From Elainella sp. Prado103 (GTDB lineage: Bacteria > Cyanobacteriota > Cyanobacteriia > Elainellales > Elainellaceae): a DNA stretch of 64,000 bases. Shown here piece by piece: positions 17,824 to 26,412 of the stretch; position 1 is the first letter of the stretch, and each line of letters opens with the position of its first letter. A program made the position numbers and the translations under genes. The stretch is from assembly GCA_025454395.1 (NCBI GenBank), contig JALOOM010000001.1, positions 1 to 64,000 on the forward strand. The letters run 5' to 3'. Under the pieces are notes generated by a model, which saw only the letters and a list, made by a program, of their open reading frames with translations, searched no databases and was not told the origin of the DNA.

Positions 17824-18570
17824 TTAGTCTGAAGATGAAGATCGCCAAGGATTATGGAGTTCAACAGCTAATGCATTGGGATTGTGGCTTAAAACCTGCT
17901 GTACAAAAATGACAAAATTTATTTCAGAGAATCGATCCGTCTTATATTTCTCATTGAAATAAAACCATTGATCACGCCCAGTTTTGGCATCCACTCTATA
18001 CCATTTTTCGATCGGTTGATTAATTCTGACTCGGGAAGATGAGCTATTTTCTGAGTTGCTGCGGTTCTTAACTTGTAGAAGAGAACCATCAGTATGACAA
18101 AAATCGACATGGCGAATCGATTCTCCCCAACAGCAATACCAGCCGTAATCCGCAAGTTGCTCGGCTAAAAATTCTTCTAAGAGCAATCCTTGAATGTTCT
18201 CGGCTGACATCGATAACCTGTGGGCAAATTTGATTTGCTCAAGATGCTCTGTTGTCAGATCAGTCAATCGAGCCTTGATGATCGTATCAACAATTGGATC
18301 GGCCACCGTACTCGGTGGCTGTGAAGTACGCTTTGAAATTCGATTTTCATAGCTATTGTTGTACCGCTTCAACCAAGCCTGAGCCAGCATTTCTGGCTTA
18401 TTGGCTTTCAGAGCTGGAGAAAGTCCTGGATTTCGGTAGCAGGCGGCTAGAATAGTGCGGTGCGCTTCCAGAAATGGCTGATTCTTTTGAGAGAATGTAT
18501 CTTGAAAGATCCGCAAAAAGCTTTCTTCAGACCCTGAATTTTGAATAAGAGTATCAAAATTAACAGCCAC
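17824..18570 (-). CDS. Type II restriction endonuclease, SinI-family-like
   Basis: Protein of 248 residues convergent with the methylase gene. The C-terminal half has GWYCCWGESIRHVDFCHTDG followed by LLQVKNRSNSENSSSS. This gives an acidic residue and Q-x-K arrangement typical of the PD-(D/E)xK nuclease fold, and the KNR-NSENSSSS run is what I associate with the SinI family (recognition GGWCC). No other domain is visible. The scarcity of GGWCC in this window supports that specificity independently. Together with the methylase it forms a complete type II restriction-modification system. The family call is by pattern memory only. Confidence 0.75.
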   Translation of the reverse strand: MAVNFDTLIQNSGSEESFLRIFQDTFSQKNQPFLEAHRTILAACYRNPGLSPALKANKPEMLAQAWLKRYNNSYENRISKRTSQPPSTVADPIVDTIIKARLTDLTTEHLEQIKFAHRLSMSAENIQGLLLEEFLAEQLADYGWYCCWGESIRHVDFCHTDGSLLQVKNRSNSENSSSSRVRINQPIEKWYRVDAKTGRDQWFYFNEKYKTDRFSEINFVIFVQQVLSHNPNALAVELHNPWRSSSSD

Positions 18571-18610
18571 TCATGGTATACACTACTTAGAAAGTTGAGA
18601 ACTAACAGAT

Positions 18611-18643
18611 CTGGGGCTGTCCCCCTTGTGACAGTCTCCCCAG
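18611..18643 (-). terminator. Strong hairpin between hydrolase and endonuclease genes
   Basis: CTGGGG and CTGTC pair with GACAG and CCCCAG around an eight-base loop, with a small TCT bulge. It lies after the alpha/beta hydrolase stop and before the endonuclease start, both minus strand. There is no clear T run, so it may be a factor-dependent stop or an RNA-processing hairpin. Confidence 0.5.
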
Positions 18644-18649
18644 TGAGGT

Positions 18650-19498
18650 CTAAACCACCTGCTGTCGTAAAAAGGTGAGTAAGGACTCGTTGACCTTCTC
18701 ATGCCAATCTTCCTGAGGGTAATGCCCCACCTCTGCCAATTCCACCAACTTGGCATTGGGCACCTGTTGGGCAAAAGTTTGGGCTTCTGAGACGGGCACC
18801 CAGGGATCGCGAATTCCCCAGGCGAGCAGGATCGGCTGCTGCCAATCTTTGAAGCCAACATCGATCGCGCTCAGCGCGGGAGCGAGCTTCAGATTTTGCA
18901 GCAGGACAAACAGCGATCGACCCGCCGCAGAACTTTTCAAAAATGGGCGACGATAGACATCCAGGTCAGCATCTTCGACCCGATAGCCGCCACCACCTTC
19001 CAACGTCCGATCCACCAATAGCGGATCCTGCGTCATCATTTCTCCCATGAGCGGTAAACCCATCTGCTTGATCTTCCAGGGCAACTTGCCCGCCGGAGTC
19101 AGAGGCACATTCAAAATTGCCAACCGATCGATCTGCTGCGGATATTGCAAGGCATACTGCAACCCAAACGTACCCAAGAAGCCCTGAACCACCAGATGAA
19201 ATCGATCGATTTCCAACGCTGCTAGCCAGTCGGCAAGGGCTTGAACGTAGGCTTCGGACTTGTAGTTAAACTCTCGACGATCAGGGGTGGCGGACTTACC
19301 GAAGCCGATCCAATCAGGAGCTAGGGCGCGGAACCCTTGTTCAGCTAGAGCAGGCAAGACATTCCGCCAACTGTAACTTTGTGCGGGCAGATCATGCAGC
19401 AGCACCACTGGCAGCTTATCGGATGCAAAGGACGGTTGCGCTTCTCGATAGAACCAGTCCAACCCCTTAACCACGATCGAATGTTCTTGAATGGTCAC
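18650..19498 (-). CDS. Alpha/beta-fold hydrolase with replaced nucleophile
   Basis: Protein of 282 residues with the haloalkane-dehalogenase/epoxide-hydrolase type of fold. The oxyanion-side motif is VVLLHDLPAQSYSW, then PDWIGFGKS. The nucleophile elbow reads VVQGFLGTFG, so the expected Ser/Asp/Cys position is occupied by F107. The late acid (GIRDPWVP) and histidine (VGHYPQED) remain. Cyanobacteria have related proteins of this length that are annotated only as hydrolases. Loss of the nucleophile suggests a binding, cofactor-type or different catalytic role. This is an inference from the alignment in my head and depends on where the elbow is placed. Confidence 0.85.
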   Translation of the reverse strand: MTIQEHSIVVKGLDWFYREAQPSFASDKLPVVLLHDLPAQSYSWRNVLPALAEQGFRALAPDWIGFGKSATPDRREFNYKSEAYVQALADWLAALEIDRFHLVVQGFLGTFGLQYALQYPQQIDRLAILNVPLTPAGKLPWKIKQMGLPLMGEMMTQDPLLVDRTLEGGGGYRVEDADLDVYRRPFLKSSAAGRSLFVLLQNLKLAPALSAIDVGFKDWQQPILLAWGIRDPWVPVSEAQTFAQQVPNAKLVELAEVGHYPQEDWHEKVNESLLTFLRQQVV

Positions 19499-19575
19499 GA
19501 ATCAAACCTGATGATGAAAGTGAAGATCAGTTTACAGCATGGACTGATTGAACCAGAGCTGACCGCTGAATGGGT

Positions 19576-20205
19576 TTACTCAGCCAGGGTTCCTTTTAAG
19601 CAAGCTCCAGTCAGGTTGGCTCCGTCCAGATTTGCCCCAGTTAGATCGGCGCAGAGGAGATTAGCACTGTTCAGGTTGGCTCCTGCCAGGTTCGCTTCTC
19701 GCAGATCGGCATCTTCCAAATTGGCAGTGCTCAAACTTGATCCTTGTAGATCAGCTTGACATAGATTGGCCCCACTTAAGTTAGCCCCATTGAGATTTGC
19801 TCCCCGTAAGTCGGCTCCGCGGAGATCCACACCTTGTAAATTCACACCGATCAGGTTGGCCCCACTTAAAAAAGCCCCCATCAGGGACGTTTGGCTCAGT
19901 TTAGCTTGCATCAAGTTAGCCCCTCGCAGATTCGCACCCCGCAAGTCGGCCTGAGTCAGGTCAGCTTGCATCAAATTAGCCCCCAGTAAATTGCCCCGCA
20001 GGTCGGCTCCAACCAACTGACAACCCGTGAGATTGGCTCCATCCAGGATGGCTCCGGTCAGACGGGCCTGTCGCAAATTGGCTCCGCTGAGTTTGGCTCC
20101 GGCTAAGTTCGTTCGGCTCAGATCAACTTGCGAAAGATCCTCATCTTCTAACTCGGCACCTGCCAATTGTTTGAGTTGCCCCGATCGCACTGCTGCTAAA
20201 TCCAT
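19576..20205 (-). CDS. Pentapeptide-repeat protein
   Basis: Protein of 209 residues made almost wholly of A(D/N)LxX repeats, for example AGANLNSANLLCADLTGANL. About thirty repeats would form a right-handed quadrilateral beta-helix of roughly seven to eight coils. A short unlike N-terminus (MDLAAVRSGQLKQLAG) precedes them. The open frame extends to 20358, but that would overlap the previous gene heavily. The ATG at 20205 has a good ribosome-binding site (GAGGATAGG), just after the stop of the upstream gene at 20210. The two genes are therefore probably one transcript. No signal peptide is present. The function of such proteins is usually unknown. Confidence 0.88.
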   Translation of the reverse strand: MDLAAVRSGQLKQLAGAELEDEDLSQVDLSRTNLAGAKLSGANLRQARLTGAILDGANLTGCQLVGADLRGNLLGANLMQADLTQADLRGANLRGANLMQAKLSQTSLMGAFLSGANLIGVNLQGVDLRGADLRGANLNGANLSGANLCQADLQGSSLSTANLEDADLREANLAGANLNSANLLCADLTGANLDGANLTGACLKGTLAE

Positions 20206-20209
20206 CCGC

Positions 20210-21697
20210 CTATCCTCTCGCTGCCAGTGGTGAATCAGACTCAGACGGTGCATCAGATGAGGTTGACTTGGAGAGGGAGGATCCGGCTGCAACGGCGGCT
20301 TCTGGGTGATCCAATAGCCACAACCCGGCGGCAATTTTAGGTAGGGTAACAGGCACACTCACGCCTTGTTGCAGGGCCACCACTAACAGCTTCAAAGTAT
20401 CTAAGACTTTAGGATCCCAGCGATCTGCTGCGGTTGCTTCACAATCCGTTAATGCCTGAGAGAGCATGGCTTCTGGGCTGAGGTTGGGTTGGGTTGATCG
20501 TAACTGAGCCAAGCGAGCCTGAAAATCGGCCAGCAAAGCCAAAATTCGCGACTCGATCGGAATTTCATCCCCGCACAGTCCGGCTGGTTGCCCAGCGCCA
20601 TTCCACCACTCACTCTGATGCATCAAAATGGTGGCGATCGCTCGCAGACGCGGCATTTTGCGGAGGGCTTGAATCCCTGGAATCAAAGGACAGGCAGGAG
20701 GTTGATCAGGCGACTCGGCATACTGTTGCACCGAAGTGCCAGTGGTGAGTAGCAAATCTGGATGTTGCAGGAAAGCCATCCGGTGGAGTAGCCCTGCCAA
20801 GCGCAAGCGATGCAGTTGCCAAGCCGGGAGATCGAGAAGCTGCCCCATGGCTTCTGCTAAACTAGCAACTTCCGCAGCGGCTAAAGGATTACTGAGATCG
20901 GTTTGATCCATCAACTGAGAGACTCTCAGGAAGGCCTGCAACTCATTGGAGAGTAAGTTGACATCAAGCGCATCAGAAAGGGTGAAATCCAGATCTTGCT
21001 GGCGCGTTTGCAGATAGTCTACGACCCGTTCCACCACTTCACTCAGATGCTCAGCGGCTGGCATGGCTGTTGCTTCGACTGTCATCCGATCGACAATTGC
21101 CTGCCGTTGCATGATCAACTGGGATTGCAGGGCTGGATCGTACTGCCCAATATGCTCGATCGCCAGATCGACGGTTTCTAGCACCAAATTGGGCTCAAAA
21201 GTCCAAAAACCGTAGAATTTACGCTCTAAATCGGCTTGCGGCACCCCGGCAACCGCATAGTCTGCTTCTGACAGCTCTTGGCAAAGCACCATGGCAGTAT
21301 AAGTCGGTGACAGAATGATCAAGTGCCACTCTTGGGCTACTGGATCGCCTGGATCCAGATGAACGAGGGCAACATTTGATCGCTGGCTAGTGGGATGTTC
21401 GGCAAATCCCGACTCTGAGGCAGCCATAATGGCGATCTGTCGCGATCGATCGGCAATTTCACCGTATCGTTCGGCTTCTTCAAGGTACCATTTACCCCGC
21501 TGAAATGCGGTAATCATCAGCGGTTGATAGTCAGCGTGTAAGATGGCATCTTCGAGGGCATGACAGAGCGCCACCAAGGTGTTTTTGTAGTAAACCCCAA
21601 AATTGAGTGGGCGCTGGGTCGGTTGGGGCGATCGATGGGGCGATCGAACCGATCGATGGGAATCGTGCAGTTTTTGTAGAATCGAACCTGGAAGCAT
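20210..21697 (-). CDS. DICT sensory domain protein with degenerate HD-GYP-like domain
   Basis: Protein of 495 residues. The N-terminal half (about 30-240) matches the DICT sensory domain seen with cyclic-dinucleotide signalling and light-sensor proteins (NTLVALCHALEDAIL, WHLIILSPTYTAMVLCQEL, RKFYGFWTFEPNL). The C-terminal half resembles an HD-GYP module, with LHRMAFLQHPDLLL and HQSEWWNGAGQPAGLCGDEI recalling the HHE..DGsGYP..L.G..I region. The GYP triplet is replaced by GQP and the HD pair is not obvious, so catalysis is doubtful. It is the first gene of a probable two-gene transcript with the pentapeptide-repeat protein. Confidence 0.8.
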   Translation of the reverse strand: MLPGSILQKLHDSHRSVRSPHRSPQPTQRPLNFGVYYKNTLVALCHALEDAILHADYQPLMITAFQRGKWYLEEAERYGEIADRSRQIAIMAASESGFAEHPTSQRSNVALVHLDPGDPVAQEWHLIILSPTYTAMVLCQELSEADYAVAGVPQADLERKFYGFWTFEPNLVLETVDLAIEHIGQYDPALQSQLIMQRQAIVDRMTVEATAMPAAEHLSEVVERVVDYLQTRQQDLDFTLSDALDVNLLSNELQAFLRVSQLMDQTDLSNPLAAAEVASLAEAMGQLLDLPAWQLHRLRLAGLLHRMAFLQHPDLLLTTGTSVQQYAESPDQPPACPLIPGIQALRKMPRLRAIATILMHQSEWWNGAGQPAGLCGDEIPIESRILALLADFQARLAQLRSTQPNLSPEAMLSQALTDCEATAADRWDPKVLDTLKLLVVALQQGVSVPVTLPKIAAGLWLLDHPEAAVAAGSSLSKSTSSDAPSESDSPLAARG

Positions 21698-21911
21698 GGA
21701 TATGGAATGATAGTGCCGCGATTGAGTGCTTAGTTAGGAGTGTAACTTAAAAATATCTTTGACTTGAGTTAGTCCTAACTTATCGATCGATCGATTACCG
21801 CATAACGATGTAGCTGTTTTCAATGATCATCTTGGTGTTTATATAACTTAGCGGCTATCTAACTTAGTGGTTATCTAAATAGCTGCCTTAATGAATGACT
21901 GTCTTAATATG

Positions 21912-22085
21912 CTGATTGACTGACAAAACTCAAACTACCCACTGCTACGCAGAAGCAAGCTACACCCCAACCCCTCTCCCAGAGCGGGCGAGGGGCTTTC
22001 GAACCAGAATTTGATTGCAAGTCCCTTCGCCCCTAGTGGGAGAAGGGATTTAGGGATGAGGGGAAAAGATTTGTCAGTCAATTAG
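21912..22085. mobile_element. MITE copy C (174 bp)
   Basis: Inverted ends CTGATTGACTGACAAA and TTTGTCAGTCAATTAG differ by one base. A perfect 9-bp target duplication CTTAATATG flanks it (21903-21911 and 22086-22094). It carries both internal hairpins and the 24-bp stretch missing from copy B. Confidence 0.95.
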
Positions 22086-22133
22086 CTTAATATGACTGTC
22101 TTAAATATGACTGTTTTAATCGGAGTATTTAGA

Positions 22134-22204
22134 GTATGCAGTGTACAACGGTAATGGCTGTCTTAAGTTTTGTCTAAAATTCGGAGTATGCAGTGTACAA
22201 CGGT
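22134..22204. repeat. Repeated 19-bp motif GTATGCAGTGTACAACGGT
   Basis: Two perfect direct copies begin at 22134 and 22186. The first 15 bases occur again, inverted, at 29513-29527. The surrounding gap 21698-22700 has no credible gene. It holds MITE copy C, loose TATCTAACTTAG and GACTGTCTTAATATG duplications, and the palindrome listed next. Confidence 0.85.
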
Positions 22205-22527
22205 CTAGATTTCCAGACAATTGTCAAATTCGGACTGCAATCATTCTTCATGCCTGTGCGCTAGGATACGAGATTCTCTACAGACCCTGGACTGAGGCGG
22301 TATTTCAGGGAATTCCTAGCAGCAGAACAGGCGTTTGGCAGGGCGAAGATGAACCTTAAATTGCCTGAATGTTGGATGATATCTCTGTTGTCGGTTGATT
22401 GCAAGGATGGCTAAACCCCTCGATCGGCAACCGCTGTGCTCTTTTGTACATCAGGGCTTCAGGGATCTTCGCTGGGATTAATACCTGGTGTTTCGCCCCC
22501 GCTCTGGTCGCAGTTAACCACAACTCT

Positions 22528-22544
22528 TTTTAAGATTCTTAAAA
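22528..22544. promoter_or_regulatory. Perfect palindrome and possible -35 upstream of ATP-grasp gene
   Basis: TTTTAAGA and TCTTAAAA form a perfect inverted repeat around one T. A TTGACA hexamer follows about 12 bp later, but no good -10 is seen at the usual distance. It could be an operator for the ATP-grasp gene that starts about 155 bp downstream. Confidence 0.4.
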
Positions 22545-22700
22545 TTGCCTTATTGACATCCCTGAGTGCAATGCAGAGGATGAACTAGGAGTTCGAAGTT
22601 TTTACAAAATCAATCGTCACGATCGCCTGAGGAGGTTTCCAACATTCCCTTAGACGATCTTGTTTTTGTGTGACCCTGCATTCATTTAATGAGGCTCTAT

Positions 22701-23867
22701 ATGAATTCAACCAGCCTGCTGTCACATCAAGGCGGCGATTTGGTGCGCCCTCGAATCTTCAATCACGACATCATGAACTGCACCCATGAGGCAGTATCAG
22801 GCAACTATCTCTATGGTGGTCGAGCCCTTGGTTTAACCGAACCAGCAGACATCATTCAACTACATCCTGACCTTAGCTCAGAGTGGCCGTTTATTACTGC
22901 TCACTATGAACGAATTGGCTTGAGCCATAGTCAAACTGCAATCTGGAATGTTTCACGTCATCGGTTGACCCAGTTCCCAATCTGCGACATTTCGGTATTT
23001 TATTTCGGTGATGCGATGGCGGCCCATAGTCCGACTCGTGACTGGTTTTATCATCTTGATCCCCAATGGTGTGAGGTGGTTGAGTATGTAAATTGCAAAA
23101 ATAGCTTTACCCAGTTGGCAGAAATTTTAGAGATCGCAATCCCCAAAACAATGCGGTTTCCGAGTAAAGCCGAAATTGAACGATTTGATTTTCTCCCCTA
23201 TCCCTGCTATGTCAAACCGGCTGTTTCAGTGAATGGGGTGGGTATCACTCGTTGTCAGAATGAACTGGCTTTGCGACAAGCTCTGCTGAATATTGAAGAG
23301 AATGTTCCTCTACAAGTGCAACAAGAAATTGTCGCTTCTAAATTCCTGAACTTGCAATATCAAGCCACTGAACAAGGGGCAGAACGACTTGCTGCAACTG
23401 AGCAGATTCTGGATGGCTGTGCTCATTTAGGAAATCGCTATCCAACGATCCATCAACCTTGGGAATTGGTTGACCCCATGGCTCATTGGATGGTGAATCA
23501 AGGCATGAAGGGGATTTTTGCCTTTGATGTGGCGGTAGTTGAGCAGGCAGGTCAAACTCATTATTTTGCGATCGAGTGTAATCCACGTTTTAATGGAGCT
23601 TCTTATCCGACTGGCATTGCCCGCAAACTTGGCATTTCTGAATGGTCGAATGAGTCCTTTAAAACCGATCACCGCAGCCTGAGTACGATCGATTTAACGG
23701 GATTGGAATATGATTCATCCTCCGGTTCTGGTGTAATTGTAGTGAACTGGGGCAGTGTGCTAGTGGGGAAATTGGGGATATTGATCGCAGGCTCAGTCAG
23801 TGAGCAACAAGTAATTCGATCGCATCTACAGGATCGTCTAAAGCAGCGAGTGTTACAAGAAGCCTAG
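22701..23867 (+). CDS. ATP-grasp enzyme of unknown substrate
   Basis: Protein of 388 residues with the ATP-grasp fold. A central segment FLPYPCYVKPAVSVNGVGIT carries the ATP-binding lysine and flexible loop. The later FAFDVAVVE and FAIECNPRFNGASYPTG match the Mg-binding E-x-N-P-R signature. The N-terminal third (about 1-150) is a pre-ATP-grasp region that I do not recognise. ATP-grasp enzymes join a carboxylate to an amine or thiol through an acyl phosphate, so a peptide- or amino-acid-ligase role is likely. No partner gene lies beside it. The ATG at 22701 is preferred to 22689 because GAGG lies about 7 bp upstream. Confidence 0.75.
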   Translation: MNSTSLLSHQGGDLVRPRIFNHDIMNCTHEAVSGNYLYGGRALGLTEPADIIQLHPDLSSEWPFITAHYERIGLSHSQTAIWNVSRHRLTQFPICDISVFYFGDAMAAHSPTRDWFYHLDPQWCEVVEYVNCKNSFTQLAEILEIAIPKTMRFPSKAEIERFDFLPYPCYVKPAVSVNGVGITRCQNELALRQALLNIEENVPLQVQQEIVASKFLNLQYQATEQGAERLAATEQILDGCAHLGNRYPTIHQPWELVDPMAHWMVNQGMKGIFAFDVAVVEQAGQTHYFAIECNPRFNGASYPTGIARKLGISEWSNESFKTDHRSLSTIDLTGLEYDSSSGSGVIVVNWGSVLVGKLGILIAGSVSEQQVIRSHLQDRLKQRVLQEA

Positions 23868-24187
23868 TTGATAAATATCAGGAATTGTTAGAGGCTAAAT
23901 AGCAGGGTGCATCTCTGTTGATTAAATGCTCAATTCTCTAACTCTGTTCATGATTTAGCCTTCCCCCTGCTGCTTGGGTTTCCGCATTGTTTCGCGTAAA
24001 TTAAGAGTTTTGAAATCAGCACCAGGGTAGATGGGCAAAATGCAATAGTGTGCTGATTTAAGCGTTCAGATTTTAGTCAAGAAAAACCTCAGAAATTGCT
24101 CCCATGCTGCCAAAGATTTGGCAAGATCTGGGTAGTGAGTGCCGTTGTACCTGCTCACCATCCTGTTAGCTGAGAAATTACTAAACT
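23868..24187. other. Intergenic gap, no gene seen
   Basis: The 320 bp between the ATP-grasp gene and the dienelactone hydrolase hold no good frame. Weak inverted similarity exists between GGCTAAATAGCAGGG near 23892 and the later GATTTAGCC...CCCTGC near 23955, which might form a terminator-like stem. Confidence 0.5.
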
Positions 24188-25018
24188 ATGAATCGAGGCT
24201 TGAAGCGACGAGATATTATGATGGGAACGCTAGCGGTTGGTTTTGCAATCGCCGTTCGCCCTGTGTCATCTCAGACGATTAGCACGAATTCTCAAGGGTT
24301 AATGGCTGGTGAAACTAGCATTCCCACTGCCGATGTTGAAATTCCGGGATATTGGGCAAAACCGGCAATCGGTCATCATTTTCCCGTTGTCCTGGTTGTG
24401 CAAGAGATTTTTGGCGTTCATGAACATATTCAGGATGTTTGCCGTCGCTTGGCTCAATTAGGCTATTTGGCGATTGCTCCTGAACTGTTTAGCCGTCAAG
24501 GAGATGTTTCGCAACTGACAAGTATTGATGAAATTCGCCCGATTGTTGCGCAGGTGCCGGATGCACAAGTGATGTCTGATCTAGATGCAACCTTGGCATG
24601 GGCAGGACGATCGGGTGGAGATCTCGATCGAGCAGGTATTACAGGGTTTTGTTGGGGCGGGCGGATCGTGTGGTTATATGCGGCCCATAGCCCTCAGATT
24701 CGGGCTGGGGTAGCTTGGTATGGCCGTTTAGTCGGAACTCCCAACCCCCTTCAACCCCAGGCTCCGGTGGATGTGGCTGCCTCTCTCCAAGCTCCCGTGC
24801 TAGGGCTCTATGGTGGTGCAGATGAGGGCATTCCGGTCAGTACGGTTGAACAAATGCGACAAGCGATCAGCCGTGGCAATAGCAACTCGGAAATCATCAT
24901 TTATCCCGACGCTCCCCATGGCTTTCATGCCGATTATCGCCCCACCTATCGTCAAGCTGCGGCTGAGGATGGTTGGCAACGGCTCCAAGCTTGGTTTAAG
25001 CAACATGGCGTGGTGTGA
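24188..25018 (+). CDS. Exported dienelactone hydrolase-family protein
   Basis: Hydrolase of 276 residues. The N-terminus MNRGLKRRDIMMGTLAVGFAIA has a twin-arginine pattern followed by a hydrophobic stretch, which suggests Tat export. The mature part has the dienelactone hydrolase triad: Cys in GITGFCWGGR, Asp in YGGADEGIP and His in PDAPHGFHADYR. An early VVQEIFGVHEHIQD motif contributes the conserved glutamate. The family opens lactone rings in aromatic degradation, but many bacterial members have other ester or lactone substrates. The substrate is unknown here. It is a single gene with a convergent neighbour. Confidence 0.88.
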   Translation: MNRGLKRRDIMMGTLAVGFAIAVRPVSSQTISTNSQGLMAGETSIPTADVEIPGYWAKPAIGHHFPVVLVVQEIFGVHEHIQDVCRRLAQLGYLAIAPELFSRQGDVSQLTSIDEIRPIVAQVPDAQVMSDLDATLAWAGRSGGDLDRAGITGFCWGGRIVWLYAAHSPQIRAGVAWYGRLVGTPNPLQPQAPVDVAASLQAPVLGLYGGADEGIPVSTVEQMRQAISRGNSNSEIIIYPDAPHGFHADYRPTYRQAAAEDGWQRLQAWFKQHGVV

Positions 25019-25083
25019 ACGATCTGAACCAGTTGAAGGCGTGAGTAGAAACCTCGGCGCGGTGGAAAGCGATATCGACTGGC

Positions 25084-25815
25084 TTAGCGCACTTCTTCAT
25101 AAAATCGTTTGAGGGTTGTGGCTGAAACGCCAAGCCCCCAGAGTACACCGATCGCTAGATAAATCCCGGTTGCCTTCCAAGCTCCCCATTGGGCTACCCG
25201 CCGATCGGAGGTTTGGACAATTCGGTTGAGCTGGCGAATTTTGCCATAGCGATTGAGTTTCAAACAAAGATCCGCTTCCTCCATAATCGGCAGGGTAGGA
25301 TCGTAGCCTTGACAATCTAGAAACTGTTGCCGCCGACAAAAAATCACCTGATCGCCAAACAACAACCGCATTCCTCGCCAGAAAAACAGATGGGGACGAA
25401 AAATCAAGGGGGCATAATAGGTTTTCAGCCAATTATGCAGTGAAATCCCCCAGCGCGTTGTTTTGCCAGTCATTAAAGCGGTAAAGCCCCCGGCAGCGAT
25501 CGTCGGGTCGGTTAGAGTCGATGTGATCACGGCGATCATATCTGTTGGGACTAAAGTATCTGCATGGACAAAACAGATCAAATCGCCGGTTGTGGCGGCC
25601 ACACCCTGATTCATCTGGATCGAACGACCCAGGCGATCGGTTTCTACCACAATGACTCCAGCGGCTTTGGCGATCACAAGGGTTTCATCCTGACTGCCGC
25701 CATCCACCACACAAATTTCCCAGGCAGGTGGATCCAACTGGTTGAGACGATCGAGTGTATCACTCAAAACCGTGGCTTCATTCAAAGTGGGAATGACGAT
25801 CGAAACGTGCGTCAT
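25084..25815 (-). CDS. Family 2 glycosyltransferase, TIGR04283 type
   Basis: Glycosyltransferase of 243 residues with a GT-A fold. MTHVSIVIPTLNEATVL opens it, ICVVDGGSQDET and the FVHADTLVP segment (DxD-like metal site) follow, and GDQVIFCRRQQF lies in the C-terminal half. A hydrophobic stretch is near the C-terminus (about 215-235). This subfamily is often found with radical SAM/selenodomain or arsenosugar genes, but none are adjacent here. The ATG at 25815 has a strong ribosome-binding site (GAGGAGAG), so I prefer it to the first ATG of the frame at 25842. Confidence 0.85.
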   Translation of the reverse strand: MTHVSIVIPTLNEATVLSDTLDRLNQLDPPAWEICVVDGGSQDETLVIAKAAGVIVVETDRLGRSIQMNQGVAATTGDLICFVHADTLVPTDMIAVITSTLTDPTIAAGGFTALMTGKTTRWGISLHNWLKTYYAPLIFRPHLFFWRGMRLLFGDQVIFCRRQQFLDCQGYDPTLPIMEEADLCLKLNRYGKIRQLNRIVQTSDRRVAQWGAWKATGIYLAIGVLWGLGVSATTLKRFYEEVR

Positions 25816-25842
25816 CCGGCTCTCCTCAACTCGGTATTCCAA

Positions 25843-26412
25843 TGCGGTTCAACGGATCGCAAGCTCAGTGGATCCATTGGCAGGAACCACCTGAAATGAT
25901 CCTAAAGCGATGCCTAGAAATGCGGGTGAATCCGAGAGCGATCGATAGAAATTTTCCGAATCCAACAATTTGATCATTCAATTCTGTGACCTGATCTGTG
26001 GCTTGATCGGTGACCTGATCTGTGGCTTGATCGGTGACCTGATCATTGAATTCTGCGTAATCCTGCGACCTGAATCCTGCAGTTTTGCAACTTGATCATT
26101 CGAGGCTGCGAGTAATTGCTGCGACCAGTCGCCGGTAGGCTAGTCCGATCGCCGTTTCGACTGCATGGCTGATTTCGCTGGTCTGCCGAAATTGACTATG
26201 CCCCGATTCGCTACGACCTGATTCGCCATAGCCAGATTCGCCATTTGCCCTTAAGATTTACTTCATAAACAAGCATTTCCATTGGTAAACTAATTTCAAG
26301 ACCCGGTTAAGAATTTTCAAAATGAATCAACTTTGATTCAAAGACGGTTAACAGAGTTTGCGTATTTATGCGATTTTCTTCATTATCTCTCTACAGGATT
26401 CTCTAGAAGACT
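25843..26412. other. 570-bp gap with 24-bp tandem repeat
   Basis: No gene is visible. At 25987-26045 a 24-bp unit beginning TGACCTGATCTGTGGC is present twice plus a partial copy. Near 26200-26245 a GATTCGCCATAGCCA-type motif is repeated loosely. Confidence 0.8.

Noticed and set aside
19610-20233. Long plus-strand frames opposite the pentapeptide-repeat gene
   Set aside because: They are periodic shadows of the repeat (KLAPxRFAP-type) produced by reading the repeat DNA on the other strand.
22141-22359. A 72-codon plus-strand frame as a small gene
   Set aside because: It begins inside the repeated 19-bp motif, has no ribosome-binding site and no recognisable protein pattern.
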